Of a DNA stretch of 64,000 nt, positions 8,887 to 17,055 are shown piece by piece. Position numbers and translations under genes: made by a program. The stretch covers positions 95,395 through 159,394 of the forward strand of contig NZ_JANUGP010000019.1 of NCBI RefSeq assembly GCF_024753135.1, given 5' to 3'. Numbering within the stretch: the stretch's first letter is position 1; each line of letters opens with the position of its first letter. Origin of the DNA: Streptomyces pyxinicus (GTDB taxonomy: Bacteria > Actinomycetota > Actinomycetes > Streptomycetales > Streptomycetaceae). Under the pieces are notes generated by a model, which did not search any database, was not told the origin of the DNA, and was given only the letters and a program-made list of their open reading frames with translations.

Positions 8887-10416
8887 GTGGAGAGCGACCC
8901 CGGCACGGAGCCGTCCGGCGCCCCGCTGTGTCTGACGTTCCGGTCCGGAACGGTGGTGACGGAAGAGACGGACGGCACGCTCCGGGTCGAACACCTCGCA
9001 GGCACCTTCGTCCTGCGCCGGGTGCCCGGGGACGTCCGTCGGTTCCTGCTGCGCATGGCCACCGGTTCGGTACCCCCCGACGTGCCCGTCTCGGCCGATG
9101 GAGCGGGACGCGCGGCGCTGTCCCCGTCGCTGGCCGTGGTGATCGGCCGGCTGGAGCGTCTCGTCGAATACCGTGTCCGGGACGCGTCGGGCGAGGACGC
9201 CCTGGCGGTCGAGACGATGGTGCGCGAGTCGCGCCATCGGCCGCTGCCACCGTCCCCGGACGTTCCGCTGCGCCTGTCACGCTTCGCGTATCTCAGGCGG
9301 GACACGGACGGTCTCGTACTGGAGTCACCGCTCTGCACCCGGCGCGTACGGGTGCTCACCCCCCGGGCTGCCGGGCTCGTCTGGGCTCTTGGCACCGCCA
9401 CCACCGTGACCGGGCTGGCCGGCGGACTCGGCCTGGCCGAAGCGGAGGTGAGCCGGCTGACGGGCCACCTGACCGGTGCCGGGCTCGTCGAACAGGCCGC
9501 TGACGGAGTCTTCCCCGAGGACACGGCCGCCGCCCGGCAGTGGAGCTTCCCCGACATGCTGTTCCACTCACGGAGCAGGATGGGCCACCACGACTATCCG
9601 ATCGGCGCCGCTTTTCCCTTCGCCGAGGAGATTCCCCCCGCCCCCGCCGTAGGACCGGCCCGTCCAGGGCCTTCGATCGCCTTGCCGCGTCCCGATCTCA
9701 CGAGTGTCCTGGCCGCGGATCCTCCCCTGACGACCGTTCTCGAAGGCCGACGTTCGATACGCGCGGCCGGGCGGGAGCCGATCACACTCCGACAACTCGG
9801 TGAGTTCCTCTACCGGAGCGCGCGCATACGTTCTCTCACCGACCAGGACGCGCGCCAAGGTACTCGCTACGCTGTCACCTCCCGCCCCTATCCCAGCGGG
9901 GGAGCCGGTTACGAACTCGAGTTCTACCTGACCGTCCGCCGATGCCCCGGAGCCGAGCCAGGTGTCTACCACTACGACCCGCTCAGCCACCGACTCGTAC
10001 TGGTGAACGACGATCCGGCCGACCGCGCCCGCCTCCTGCAGGGCGCCGTGCGCGCCGTCGGCGCCGGCCCGCCCCCCGATGTCCTGATCACGCTCACCTC
10101 ACGCTTCCAGCGCCTCTCGTGGAAATACCTCGGTATGGCGTACGCGACCACGCTCAAGCATGTCGGCGTCGTCCAGCAGACGATGTACGTGGTTGCCACC
10201 GCGATGAACCTCGCCCCCTGCGCCCTGGGCAATGGAGACAGCGCCCAGGCCGAACGGATTCTGGGCCTGGACCGCCTTCAGGAGTCACCCGTCGGCGAGT
10301 TCGCGCTGAGCGCCGCTCCCCCGCCGTCCGAAGCTCCTGCCGGGCCCTCTGCTTGGCGGCCGGTCAACGACCACGAGTGGCACACGCTCTCCGTGGAACG
10401 CCTCACCGGGCGCTGA
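8887..10416 (+). CDS. SagB/ThcOx-type FMN-dependent azoline dehydrogenase
   Basis: This is a nitroreductase-fold flavoenzyme that oxidises azolines to aromatic azoles. The N-terminal half (to about 240) is a winged-helix-like region usual in actinobacterial SagB proteins. The C-terminal half carries the conserved core: LEGRRSIRAAG, LGEFLYRSARIR, GVYHYDPLSHRLVLV and KYLGMAYATTLKHVGVVQQT, ending in CALGNGDSAQ. GTG 8887 lies eight bases after AAGGA; an ATG at 8878 sits on top of that site and is less likely. The gene follows the cyclodehydratase by 22 bases and shares its operon. No protease, transporter or further tailoring enzyme follows: the next gene is convergent. Export and leader removal must therefore be supplied from elsewhere. 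Confidence 0.9.
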   Translation: MESDPGTEPSGAPLCLTFRSGTVVTEETDGTLRVEHLAGTFVLRRVPGDVRRFLLRMATGSVPPDVPVSADGAGRAALSPSLAVVIGRLERLVEYRVRDASGEDALAVETMVRESRHRPLPPSPDVPLRLSRFAYLRRDTDGLVLESPLCTRRVRVLTPRAAGLVWALGTATTVTGLAGGLGLAEAEVSRLTGHLTGAGLVEQAADGVFPEDTAAARQWSFPDMLFHSRSRMGHHDYPIGAAFPFAEEIPPAPAVGPARPGPSIALPRPDLTSVLAADPPLTTVLEGRRSIRAAGREPITLRQLGEFLYRSARIRSLTDQDARQGTRYAVTSRPYPSGGAGYELEFYLTVRRCPGAEPGVYHYDPLSHRLVLVNDDPADRARLLQGAVRAVGAGPPPDVLITLTSRFQRLSWKYLGMAYATTLKHVGVVQQTMYVVATAMNLAPCALGNGDSAQAERILGLDRLQESPVGEFALSAAPPPSEAPAGPSAWRPVNDHEWHTLSVERLTGR

Positions 10417-10438
10417 CCCGGCACCCCCGCCGGCCCGC

Positions 10439-11248
10439 TCAGGCTTCCTGGGCGGCGCCGGTGTGCGCCTCGGCGAACTCCCAGACGACCGGCAGGAACT
10501 CCTCGGGTGTCTCGGCCTGGGGCAGGTGGCCCGTGCCCGGCAGGAGGCGGAACTCGGCGCCGGGTATCGCGCGCGCGTAGGCACGCCCGTACTCGGCGTC
10601 CACGACCTGGTCGCTCTCGCCCCAGGCCACCAGCGTCGGGGAGGTGATCCGGGCGACGCGTTCGGGCAGGGTGGGGTCGGCCATGTCGTGCGGGCCCGCG
10701 TAGACCTGGAGGGCCTCGCGGTTGGCCGCGGCGACCGCGCGCTGGGCGTCGGTGAGCGCGGCCGGGTCGAAGCGGAACTTCGACGGGTCGTGGAAGGAGA
10801 GCCGGGCCAGTTCCGGCGGGGTCAGCGGGTAGGTGTCGGCGATGGGGTGGCCGGGGACCTCGATGCCGACCGCGTTGGCGAGGACGACCGCGCCGATCCG
10901 GTCGCCGCCCAGGGCCGCGAGTTCGGCGGCGATCCAGCCGCCTATGGAGTTGCCGACGACGGTCACGTCCCGCAGGTCGAGGGTGTCGAGCAGCCGGGCG
11001 TAGACCCGCGCCAGGGTGCGGACGTCGGTCAGCCACGCGGGGCGCGCGGTGCCGCCGAAGCCGGGGTGGAGCGGGGTGAGCACCCGCGCGGGGCGCTCGG
11101 CGGCGAGGCGGGCGGCGAACGGGGTGACGGTGGCCGGTCCGCCCCCGCCGTGCAGCAGCAGGAAGGGGCGGCCCTGCTCGCCGTACGTCTCGACGGTGAC
11201 GTCGACGGTGTCCTGGTCCAGCGTGAGGGTGTGGGTGGTGCTCGGCAT
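10439..11248 (-). CDS. Alpha/beta-hydrolase
   Basis: A 269-residue alpha/beta-hydrolase fold protein with the oxyanion segment LLLHGGGGPATV, nucleophile elbow GNSIGG (catalytic Ser), acid in WGESDQVVD and catalytic His in GTGHLPQAE. There is no signal peptide. The substrate is unknown; relatives include esterases, C-C bond hydrolases and haloperoxidase-like enzymes. It lies 29 bases downstream of the cupin gene in the same direction and so is probably co-transcribed with it from the promoter facing the TetR gene. It is convergent with the SagB gene 22 bases away; I see no link to the RiPP. Confidence 0.88.
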   Translation of the reverse strand: MPSTTHTLTLDQDTVDVTVETYGEQGRPFLLLHGGGGPATVTPFAARLAAERPARVLTPLHPGFGGTARPAWLTDVRTLARVYARLLDTLDLRDVTVVGNSIGGWIAAELAALGGDRIGAVVLANAVGIEVPGHPIADTYPLTPPELARLSFHDPSKFRFDPAALTDAQRAVAAANREALQVYAGPHDMADPTLPERVARITSPTLVAWGESDQVVDAEYGRAYARAIPGAEFRLLPGTGHLPQAETPEEFLPVVWEFAEAHTGAAQEA

Positions 11249-11277
11249 GCGTGCTCCTCGGGTGGCGGTGCGGAAGG

Positions 11278-11736
11278 TCAGGCGTGGTCGGTCGCGGGGA
11301 CCGTGGCATAGCGGCCCATCACCTCGGCGGTGGACTCGGGCGTCAGGGGCCGGCCGCCGGCGATCATGTCCCGCAGGTCGCGGAAGTACCGCACGTACAG
11401 GTCGGGCGTGAAGGTGTTGATCATGACGGCGGGGGTGTCGCCATGGTTGGCGAAGGTGTGCGGGACACCGGGCGGGACCATCGCGAGGGTGCCGGCCGGG
11501 GCCTCGTGGGTGGTCTCCCCGACGGTGAAGTGCACGGTGCCGGAGACGACGTAGAAGCCCTCGTCATGCTGGGCGTGGCGGTGCTGGGGCGGACCCTCGG
11601 AGTGCGGGTCGAGGGTGATCTCGATGATGCCGAGGCGGTGTCCGGTGGTGCTGCCGTCCTCCAGGACGCGCAGGTGGGCGGGGCCGAGTCCGATCGTCTC
11701 GCCGTCGTCCGGGCCGACCATGGAAACGCTGTTCAC
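11278..11736 (-). CDS. Cupin-domain protein
   Basis: A single-domain cupin of about 152 residues. The two cupin motifs are seen as PPQHRHAQHDEGFYVVSG (metal-binding His/His/Glu) and PPGVPHTFANHG (second His). It is probably a small metal-dependent oxygenase, isomerase or binding protein; the reaction cannot be deduced. The GTG at 11736 follows a near-perfect AAGGAGG, so the longer frame from 11811 is rejected. It is transcribed divergently from the TetR regulator, with a palindrome overlapping its promoter, and is followed by the hydrolase gene. Regulator, cupin and hydrolase look like one inducible detoxification or catabolic unit. Confidence 0.88.
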   Translation of the reverse strand: MNSVSMVGPDDGETIGLGPAHLRVLEDGSTTGHRLGIIEITLDPHSEGPPQHRHAQHDEGFYVVSGTVHFTVGETTHEAPAGTLAMVPPGVPHTFANHGDTPAVMINTFTPDLYVRYFRDLRDMIAGGRPLTPESTAEVMGRYATVPATDHA

Positions 11737-11769
11737 GGCTGCCTCCTTGGTGAGGGGGTGACCCTCAGG

Positions 11770-11807
11770 AGAGTAGAGAGGTCCACCCCCGTCATGCAAG
11801 TGCACTT
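11770..11807 (-). promoter_or_regulatory. Promoter of the cupin-hydrolase unit with an overlapping palindromic operator
   Basis: On the minus strand TTGCAT (11794-11799) and TACTCT (11770-11775) are separated by 18 bases, a plausible -35/-10 pair. The perfect 10-bp palindrome AAGTGCACTT at 11798-11807 overlaps the -35 edge. A TetR protein encoded 58 bases away on the other strand is the likely ligand, repressing both directions (inference). Confidence 0.45.
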
Positions 11808-11864
11808 TCATAAAGAGGGTTGAGTGTTAGGATGAGCCGGTTCCCATAGGAGGAGGGGTGACCG

Positions 11865-12470
11865 ATGACGGCGCAGCTGGGCACCGGCCGCAGCAACCAG
11901 AAGCAGCGCACCCGCACGGCGATCCTGACGGCCGCCCGGCAGCTCATCGACACGGGCGCCGAGGTGAGCATGCCCGTGGTGGCCCGCGCGGCCCTGGTCT
12001 CCGAGGTCACGGCCTACCGGTACTTCCCCGACCTGCCCTCGCTCATCGCAGAGGCGCTGGCGGGCTCCTGGCCGCCGCCCGCGGAGGCGCTGGCCCCGGT
12101 AGCGGACTCGGCCGACCCGGTCGAGCGGGTCGCCTTCGCCTGCGACTTCCTGCTGCGCGGCATCCTGGCCCGCCAGGGTGCGGTACGGGCCATGATCGCG
12201 GCCACCGTCAACCGGCCCGGCACGGCGGGAGCGCGCCCCGGCATCCGGTTCGGCCTGATCGAGCACGCCCTGCTGCCCCTGGCGGACAGCCTCGGGTCGC
12301 GTGACCCGGAAGGCCTCGCCCAGCTCAAGCGGGACCTCGCCGTGGTGCTGAGCGCGGAGGCGCTGTTCACGCTGACCGACCTGTGCGGCCTCGCCCCGGA
12401 GGACGCCGTGCGCAGCGCCGTACGCACCGCGACGACGCTGACGAGGGCCGCGACCGACGCCCGCTCCTGA
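11865..12470 (+). CDS. TetR/AcrR-family transcriptional regulator
   Basis: A 201-residue one-component regulator. The N-terminal helix-turn-helix is seen in RTRTAILTAARQLIDTG, then VSMPVVARAALVSEVTAYRY, followed by the TetR-like FPDLPSLIAEAL. The C-terminal ligand-binding part is generic. ATG 11865 follows AGGAGGGG at good spacing. It diverges from the cupin-hydrolase pair across a 128-base interval holding the AAGTGCACTT palindrome, so autoregulation and control of that pair are likely. The inducer is unknown. Confidence 0.9.
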   Translation: MTAQLGTGRSNQKQRTRTAILTAARQLIDTGAEVSMPVVARAALVSEVTAYRYFPDLPSLIAEALAGSWPPPAEALAPVADSADPVERVAFACDFLLRGILARQGAVRAMIAATVNRPGTAGARPGIRFGLIEHALLPLADSLGSRDPEGLAQLKRDLAVVLSAEALFTLTDLCGLAPEDAVRSAVRTATTLTRAATDARS

Positions 12471-12563
12471 CCACTACCGGCTCAGAAGTGACCGTTCGCC
12501 GCACACAGTTGACCAGACGTCAGCGGAGGTTCCGGATGCGGCCGCAGAGGGCACAAACCCTGC

Positions 12564-13121
12564 ATGCTGCACGGCATCGACGTAAGCGCCTTCCAGTCCT
12601 CCGCATACGACACGGACGGCCTCTCCTTCGCCTTCATCAAGGCGACGGAGGGCCGTTCCTACACCAACCCCCGGCTCACCGCCCAGACCAAGACCGCCCG
12701 GGACGCCGGACTGGTCGTCGGCTTCTACCACTTCCTGTGGCCCGGCAACCTGACGGCTCAGGCCGACTACTTCCTCAAGCACGCCCCGGAGCGCTCCGGC
12801 GACCTCCTGGCCGTCGACTGGGAGACCACGGGCGACGGCACGCACGCCTCGAACGCGGAGAAGGACAGCTTCCTCCGCAAACTGAAACAACTGCGCCCGG
12901 ACAACCGGGTGGTGCTCTACTGCAACCGCGATTTCTGGCTGAACATCGACACCACCTCGTACGCGGGCGACGGCCTCTGGATAGCCGACTACGTCAGCGC
13001 GGGCAAGCCCCGCGTCAAGGCGACATGGCGGTTCCACCAGTACACGTCCAGCCCGCACGACAAGGACGTGGCGAACTTCTCCAGCAAGGCGGCCCTGAAG
13101 GACTGGGCCGGCGACGCCTGA
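12564..13121 (+). CDS. GH25-family muramidase-like protein
   Basis: A 185-residue protein with the glycoside hydrolase 25 (Chalaropsis-type lysozyme) fold. The N-terminal HGIDVSAFQ holds the first catalytic Asp, FAFIKATEG and GFYHFLWP are core strands, and LLAVDWETT carries the Asp-x-Glu pair; HQYTS near the end fits the last strand. It would cleave the MurNAc-GlcNAc bond of peptidoglycan. No signal peptide or cell-wall-binding domain is present: the catalytic fold begins at residue 3. It may therefore be released by lysis, exported without a classical signal, or lack its N-terminus. No linked holin or phage gene is seen. Confidence 0.85.
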   Translation: MLHGIDVSAFQSSAYDTDGLSFAFIKATEGRSYTNPRLTAQTKTARDAGLVVGFYHFLWPGNLTAQADYFLKHAPERSGDLLAVDWETTGDGTHASNAEKDSFLRKLKQLRPDNRVVLYCNRDFWLNIDTTSYAGDGLWIADYVSAGKPRVKATWRFHQYTSSPHDKDVANFSSKAALKDWAGDA

Positions 13122-13148
13122 GCCCCGCCGGCCCGTCCCGGGAGACGG

Positions 13149-13808
13149 TCAGCCCCGGAACTCCGCCGGGCGCTCCGGGGAGGCCTCGGCGAGGGCCTTG
13201 CGGACCTCCGCCACTCCCCCGCGCAGGCCGTAGACCGGGGTGGCGGGCTGCTGGCGCCAGGAGTCGTCGATGCCGCCCGCGTCCACCGTGTCGAAGCCCA
13301 GTTCCTCGATGAGGTCGCGGACGGCACGCTTGGCCCGCTCGTCGTCGCCGGCGACCGGCAGGGCGACGCGCTCGGGGTCGCCCGCGGGGCGGTGGCGGTC
13401 CAGGATGTCCTGCGCGTAGGTGCCGTTGAAGGCCTTGATCACGGGGTGGCCGAGGTGCTGCTCGGTCCAGCGGCTCTCGGTGAGGCCGTCGTCCTCGACG
13501 CCCGCGATCCGGCCGTCCCGCTGCGGGTAGTAGTTGCCGGTGTCGATCACGGCGACGTCCTCGGCCGCGCCGTCCAGCAGGCCCGCGGGCAGGCCGGGCA
13601 CGGCCTTCAGCGGGACCGTGACGACCACGACCCGCGCGCCCTGGGCCGCCTGCTCGGCGCGTACCGCGGTCGCGCCGGTCTCCTCGGCCAGTTCCCTGAG
13701 CGTCTCCGGTCCACGCGAGTTGGCCACCGAGACGTCGTGGCCGAGGGCGGTGAGCCGCCGGGTGAGGTTGCCGCCGATGTTGCCCGCGCCGATGATGCCG
13801 ATCTTCAT
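13149..13808 (-). CDS. NADPH-dependent F420 reductase-like NAD(P)-binding protein
   Basis: A 219-residue Rossmann protein of the F420:NADP oxidoreductase-like family. The N-terminus MKIGIIGAGNIGGNLTRRL is the dinucleotide-binding loop, and SVANSRGPETL at the end of beta-2 favours NADP. IDTGNYYPQRDG and KAFNGTYAQDIL match the family's central region. The ATG at 13808 follows GGAGGG; the longer frame from 13943 has no support. Such proteins may reduce F420 or small carbonyl or imine substrates; the real substrate is unknown. It is monocistronic, convergent with the muramidase gene. Confidence 0.87.
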   Translation of the reverse strand: MKIGIIGAGNIGGNLTRRLTALGHDVSVANSRGPETLRELAEETGATAVRAEQAAQGARVVVVTVPLKAVPGLPAGLLDGAAEDVAVIDTGNYYPQRDGRIAGVEDDGLTESRWTEQHLGHPVIKAFNGTYAQDILDRHRPAGDPERVALPVAGDDERAKRAVRDLIEELGFDTVDAGGIDDSWRQQPATPVYGLRGGVAEVRKALAEASPERPAEFRG

Positions 13809-13829
13809 GACACGCCCTCCGGGGTGTTG

Positions 13830-13839
13830 ATGCATGCAT
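13830..13839. promoter_or_regulatory. Palindrome upstream of the NADP-binding reductase gene
   Basis: ATGCATGCAT is a perfect 10-bp palindrome 22 bases upstream of the reductase start, inside an alternating TGCATGCATGCGCAT run. It could be an operator or a start-region structure. It could equally be chance, and no regulator is adjacent. Confidence 0.25.
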
Positions 13840-13944
13840 GCGCATACGTCGGTACAGAGGGCGTCAACCGGTGTGCCGCGCGGGGTATTCCGCGATGCGG
13901 CGACCGGGTGAGGGGGTGCCGGGCGGCGCCCCCTCACGGGCACG

Positions 13945-14157
13945 TCACTTGTTCAGGTAGGTCCAGAACTCGTCGAACGACAGCACCTTGTCGCCGTTGA
14001 GGTCGCGGGTCTTGATGATGCTCTCGGCCACCGTGTCGGTGACGTTCCAGTCGCCCCCCTGAGCCAGGGCGGACTTGAACTCCGCGGCGGTGATGAAACC
14101 GTCCCCGTCCGCGTCGATCCGCTGGAACTGCTTGCGTGCTTCCTCGATGTCCGCCAC
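13945..14157 (-). CDS. Small EF-hand calcium-binding protein
   Basis: A 70-residue acidic protein with two EF-hands. The first loop is DADGDGFITAAE, a canonical 12-residue calcium loop; the second is DLNGDKVLSFDE, also complete. It has no signal peptide and no other domain, so it is probably a cytoplasmic calcium buffer or sensor. Streptomycetes carry several such small calmodulin-like proteins. The ATG at 14157 is preceded by a purine-rich AAGGGGCGGA stretch. It diverges from the GNAT gene across 170 bases that contain the short inverted repeat CTGACGCAGGTCAG. Confidence 0.93.
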   Translation of the reverse strand: MADIEEARKQFQRIDADGDGFITAAEFKSALAQGGDWNVTDTVAESIIKTRDLNGDKVLSFDEFWTYLNK

Positions 14158-14327
14158 CGATCCGCCCCTTTTTGCTCGTGTTACTCATGCCGTGCTGGCG
14201 TACTGACGCAGGTCAGATTAACGGCCCGGACGGGCGGGTACGGGCGGCGGGCCACCTCTTCACCGGGGCCGGGGGCGCGTCTGCGAGGCTGGGCCCTCCA
14301 GCGGACGGGGACGTGAGGGAGTGGGCC

Positions 14328-15002
14328 GTGCGGAGTTTGCGGGACATTCTGGACGCGGCGGCGCGGGGCGTCCTCCCGCCGGCGGACGGGCGGACGACGG
14401 TGGTGCCGCAGCACTGCCGGCGGGACGCGGGGGTGCTGTCGTTCACCGCGCACGCGGTCGTCTTCACGGACGAGGACCCGCGCTGGGTGTACGACACGCT
14501 CGGCGCCGTGGACTGCGACCCGCTGGCCGCGCCCCTGCACCCCGCCTTCCTCGCCGCTTTCCTGTCCCGCACCGGGCGCACGGCCGAGACCGTCGACGCG
14601 ATGCTCGTCGGCTCGCCCCTGCCGGGCCGGCCGGCGCTCGCGCTGACCGAGCTCCGGGACGCCGGTCATCCGCGCGTCGCCTACGCCCGCCGGCGCCGCG
14701 ACCGGGTCAGGGTCTGGACGGCCGAGGGCGGGGTGCTGGTGCTGGGCCACGGGATCGGCGGGCGCCTTGAGGTGTCGGTGGAGGTGGACGAGGGGGTCAG
14801 GCACCGCGGACTGGGCCGGGCGCTGGTGACGGCGGCCCGGCAGCTCGCGGCGGAGCCGCTGTGGGCGCAGGTGGCGCCGGGCAACGCCCGCAGTGTGCGG
14901 GCGTTCCAGGCGGCCGGATACCGCGCGGTGGGCGCGGAGGCGCTGCTGCTGGCCCCGGAGAAGGGAGACCGGTCAGCGGAAGACGCCGGTGTGGCCCAGT
15001 GA
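14328..15002 (+). CDS. GNAT-family N-acetyltransferase
   Basis: The C-terminal half (about 130-220) is an acetyltransferase domain: RLEVSVEVDEGVRHRGLGRALVTAAR contains the acetyl-CoA pyrophosphate loop (RHRGLGRAL), and QVAPGNARSVRAFQAAGYRAV is the usual last alpha-beta unit. The N-terminal region is unassigned. GTG 14328 has GAGGGAG seven bases upstream; GTG 14313 or more distal starts are possible, but the furthest (14136) overlaps the EF-hand gene. Substrate unknown. Its 3' end overlaps the convergent propeller gene by 30 bases, so antisense interference is possible. Confidence 0.85.
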   Translation: MRSLRDILDAAARGVLPPADGRTTVVPQHCRRDAGVLSFTAHAVVFTDEDPRWVYDTLGAVDCDPLAAPLHPAFLAAFLSRTGRTAETVDAMLVGSPLPGRPALALTELRDAGHPRVAYARRRRDRVRVWTAEGGVLVLGHGIGGRLEVSVEVDEGVRHRGLGRALVTAARQLAAEPLWAQVAPGNARSVRAFQAAGYRAVGAEALLLAPEKGDRSAEDAGVAQ

Positions 15003-16157
15003 GTAGCGGCCGGGCTGCGGGTAGACGGCGAGACCGTGCGGGCCGTTGCCGACCTTGACGCGGGCGAGCTGGGCGCCGGTGCGGGTGTCGATGGCGTAGA
15101 CCTCGGAGTTGTAGCGGCCGGACAGCCACAGCACCTTGCCGTCGGCCGAGACCCCGCCCATGTCGGGGCTGCCGCCGCCGGGCAGCCGCCACTTCTTGGT
15201 GAGGCGGTCCTTGGTGAAGTCGAAGACGGAGACCGTGCCCTCGCCCCGGTTGGAGATGTACATCTCGCGGGAGTCCCGGCTGACGTAGAGGCCGTGGGCC
15301 CCCTTGCCGGTGGCGAGGAGGCGGGGGCGGGTGAACTTGTCGCCGTCGAGGATCCACACGCCGTCGGCGACCATGTCGGCGATGTAGAAGAGCTTGCCGT
15401 CCGGGGAGATCTTGACGTCCTGCGGCATGGCGCCCTTGAGCGGCAGCTTCTCCTGGGCGACGACCTTCATGGCGGCGGTGTCGACCTTGAGGACCTCGCC
15501 GCTGAACTCGCAGGAGACGATGAAGTAGCGGCCGTCGACGGAGAAGTCGGCGTGGTTGACGCCGTAGCAGCTGACCGGGAGGGCCTTGACGACCTTCATG
15601 GTGTGGGCGTCGCGGAAGACCAGCCGGCGGTCCATCGAGGCCATGACGACGGCGTACCTGCCGTCCGGCGTGAAGTACAGGTTGTAGGGGTCGTGCACGT
15701 CGACCGTCCGGCCGGCCTTGCCGGTCCTCGGGTCGATGGCGGTCAGGCTGTTGCCGAGGTCGTTGTTGACCCAGAGGGTCTTCAGGTCCCAGGACGGCAC
15801 GACGTGCTGGGGCTGGCGGCCGACCGGGATGGTGTCGACGACCTTGTAGGTGGCGGGGTCGATGACACTGACGGTGTCGGAGTTGGTGTTCGGCACGTAC
15901 ACCCGGGAGGGGAAGCCCTTGACGACCGGGGAGAGCCGGCCCGGGCGGTCGGCGGCGTAGAGGTCGGCCGGGTCCTCCACGGGCGGCATCCCGGGCAGCA
16001 CGTTCACCGTGGCCTTCCTCGCCTGCGATGAGGCCGGAGCCCGGCTCGCGGCGGTCCGGTCGGCACGGGGCTGGTCGGAGCCGCACGCGGCCAGCAGGGA
16101 CAGGGCGGTGAGGGCGGTGCCGGCGGCCAGCAGGCGGGCGGCTTTCGTGGTGGGCAT
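14973..16157 (-). CDS. YncE/YVTN-type beta-propeller lipoprotein
   Basis: A 394-residue exported lipoprotein: the signal LTALSLLAACGSDQ has a lipobox Cys. The rest is a seven-bladed propeller with repeated YVTN-like units, for example VYVPNTNSDTVSVIDPAT, TLWVNNDLGNSLTAIDP, MYISNRGEGTVSVFDF and LWLSGRYNSEVYAIDTRTG. Such propellers bind partners or ligands on the cell surface; no catalytic function is implied. Its ATG overlaps the stop of the upstream deacetylase-like gene (TGATG), so the two are translationally coupled and probably work together at the envelope. Confidence 0.9.
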   Translation of the reverse strand: MPTTKAARLLAAGTALTALSLLAACGSDQPRADRTAASRAPASSQARKATVNVLPGMPPVEDPADLYAADRPGRLSPVVKGFPSRVYVPNTNSDTVSVIDPATYKVVDTIPVGRQPQHVVPSWDLKTLWVNNDLGNSLTAIDPRTGKAGRTVDVHDPYNLYFTPDGRYAVVMASMDRRLVFRDAHTMKVVKALPVSCYGVNHADFSVDGRYFIVSCEFSGEVLKVDTAAMKVVAQEKLPLKGAMPQDVKISPDGKLFYIADMVADGVWILDGDKFTRPRLLATGKGAHGLYVSRDSREMYISNRGEGTVSVFDFTKDRLTKKWRLPGGGSPDMGGVSADGKVLWLSGRYNSEVYAIDTRTGAQLARVKVGNGPHGLAVYPQPGRYSLGHTGVFR

Positions 16158-16957
16158 CAGCTCAGCAGCTCCGTGGTGGTGACCGCGCGCAGGCCGCGGC
16201 GGTCGAGTCGGTGCAGGAGGTCGGGCAGGGCGGCGACCGTGTCCGGATAGCCGAAGTGCAGGCTCACCACCGATCCGTTGGTCACCTCGGCCAGGACCTT
16301 CTCGGTGACGGCGGCGGCGCCGGGACCGGTGTAGTCGAGGGAGTCGACGTCGTACGACAGCACGTGCGGGTAGCCGGCCGCGCCCGCCAACCGGGTGACG
16401 AGCGGGGAGGCGGTGGGCGCCCGGGAGGGCCGGAACCAGGTGCCGATGGAGCCGGTGAGCCGGGTCAGCCGGTCGGCGCAGTCGGTGATCTCCCGGCGGG
16501 CCCCGGCCTCGGGGAGGTCGTTGACGGCGATGTGCCGCTGGGTGTGGTTGCCGAGGTCGTGGCCGCCGTCCAGGACGCGCCGGGCGAGGTCCGGGTGCGC
16601 GTCCAGCCAGCTGCCGACGGCGAGCACGGTGAGGCGGGCGCCGTGCTGTTCGGCCGTGGTGAGCAGGGAGCGCGCGAGCGCGGGGTCGCCCTGGCCGTGG
16701 AAGGTGAGGGCGACCTGGGGCTTGGTGCGCGGGCCGTGCGTGATCCGCACGGGCAGGCCCGGGTAGGCGCGGGGGGCGGGGGCCGCCCGGGTGGTGGCGC
16801 GGGGGGCGGGCCGGGACGCGGAGACGGGGGCGACGGTCGGGGCGGTGGGCGGGGCGGCCCGATCGGAGCCGCAACCGGCGGCGAACGCGCCGGCGGCGGC
16901 GAGCCCGGCACCCGCGCGCAGCACCCCGCGTCGGTTGGTGGTGGTCACGCGCACCAT
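16157..16957 (-). CDS. Polysaccharide-deacetylase-like exported lipoprotein with altered metal motif
   Basis: A 266-residue NodB-fold protein. The N-terminus NRRGVLRAGAGLAAAGAFAAGC combines a twin-arginine motif with a lipobox Cys, so it is probably a Tat-exported lipoprotein. A Pro/Ala-rich linker leads to the catalytic domain. The His pair is kept in DLGNHTQRHIA, but the canonical TFDDGP motif, which supplies the catalytic and metal Asp, reads TFHGQGDP. The C-terminal SVVSLHFGYP keeps a His-containing strand. It may therefore be a binding protein or use different chemistry. It is translationally coupled to the propeller lipoprotein downstream. The start lies close to a TTAA-containing stretch without a clear ribosome site. 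Confidence 0.85.
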   Translation of the reverse strand: MVRVTTTNRRGVLRAGAGLAAAGAFAAGCGSDRAAPPTAPTVAPVSASRPAPRATTRAAPAPRAYPGLPVRITHGPRTKPQVALTFHGQGDPALARSLLTTAEQHGARLTVLAVGSWLDAHPDLARRVLDGGHDLGNHTQRHIAVNDLPEAGARREITDCADRLTRLTGSIGTWFRPSRAPTASPLVTRLAGAAGYPHVLSYDVDSLDYTGPGAAAVTEKVLAEVTNGSVVSLHFGYPDTVAALPDLLHRLDRRGLRAVTTTELLS

Positions 16958-17055
16958 TTAAGGGGCGAATGGTAAGAAAACCGACGATTCGTCCGACTGA
17001 GGGGCGATGTCGGGTCGCGCACGCAACCCGTGCGCCGCGACGGAATCCGCGTGCT

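Noticed and set aside
10439..11248. Alpha/beta-hydrolase as leader peptidase of the RiPP locus
   Set aside because: It is convergent with the RiPP genes and co-directional with the cupin gene behind a TetR-controlled promoter, so it belongs to another unit.
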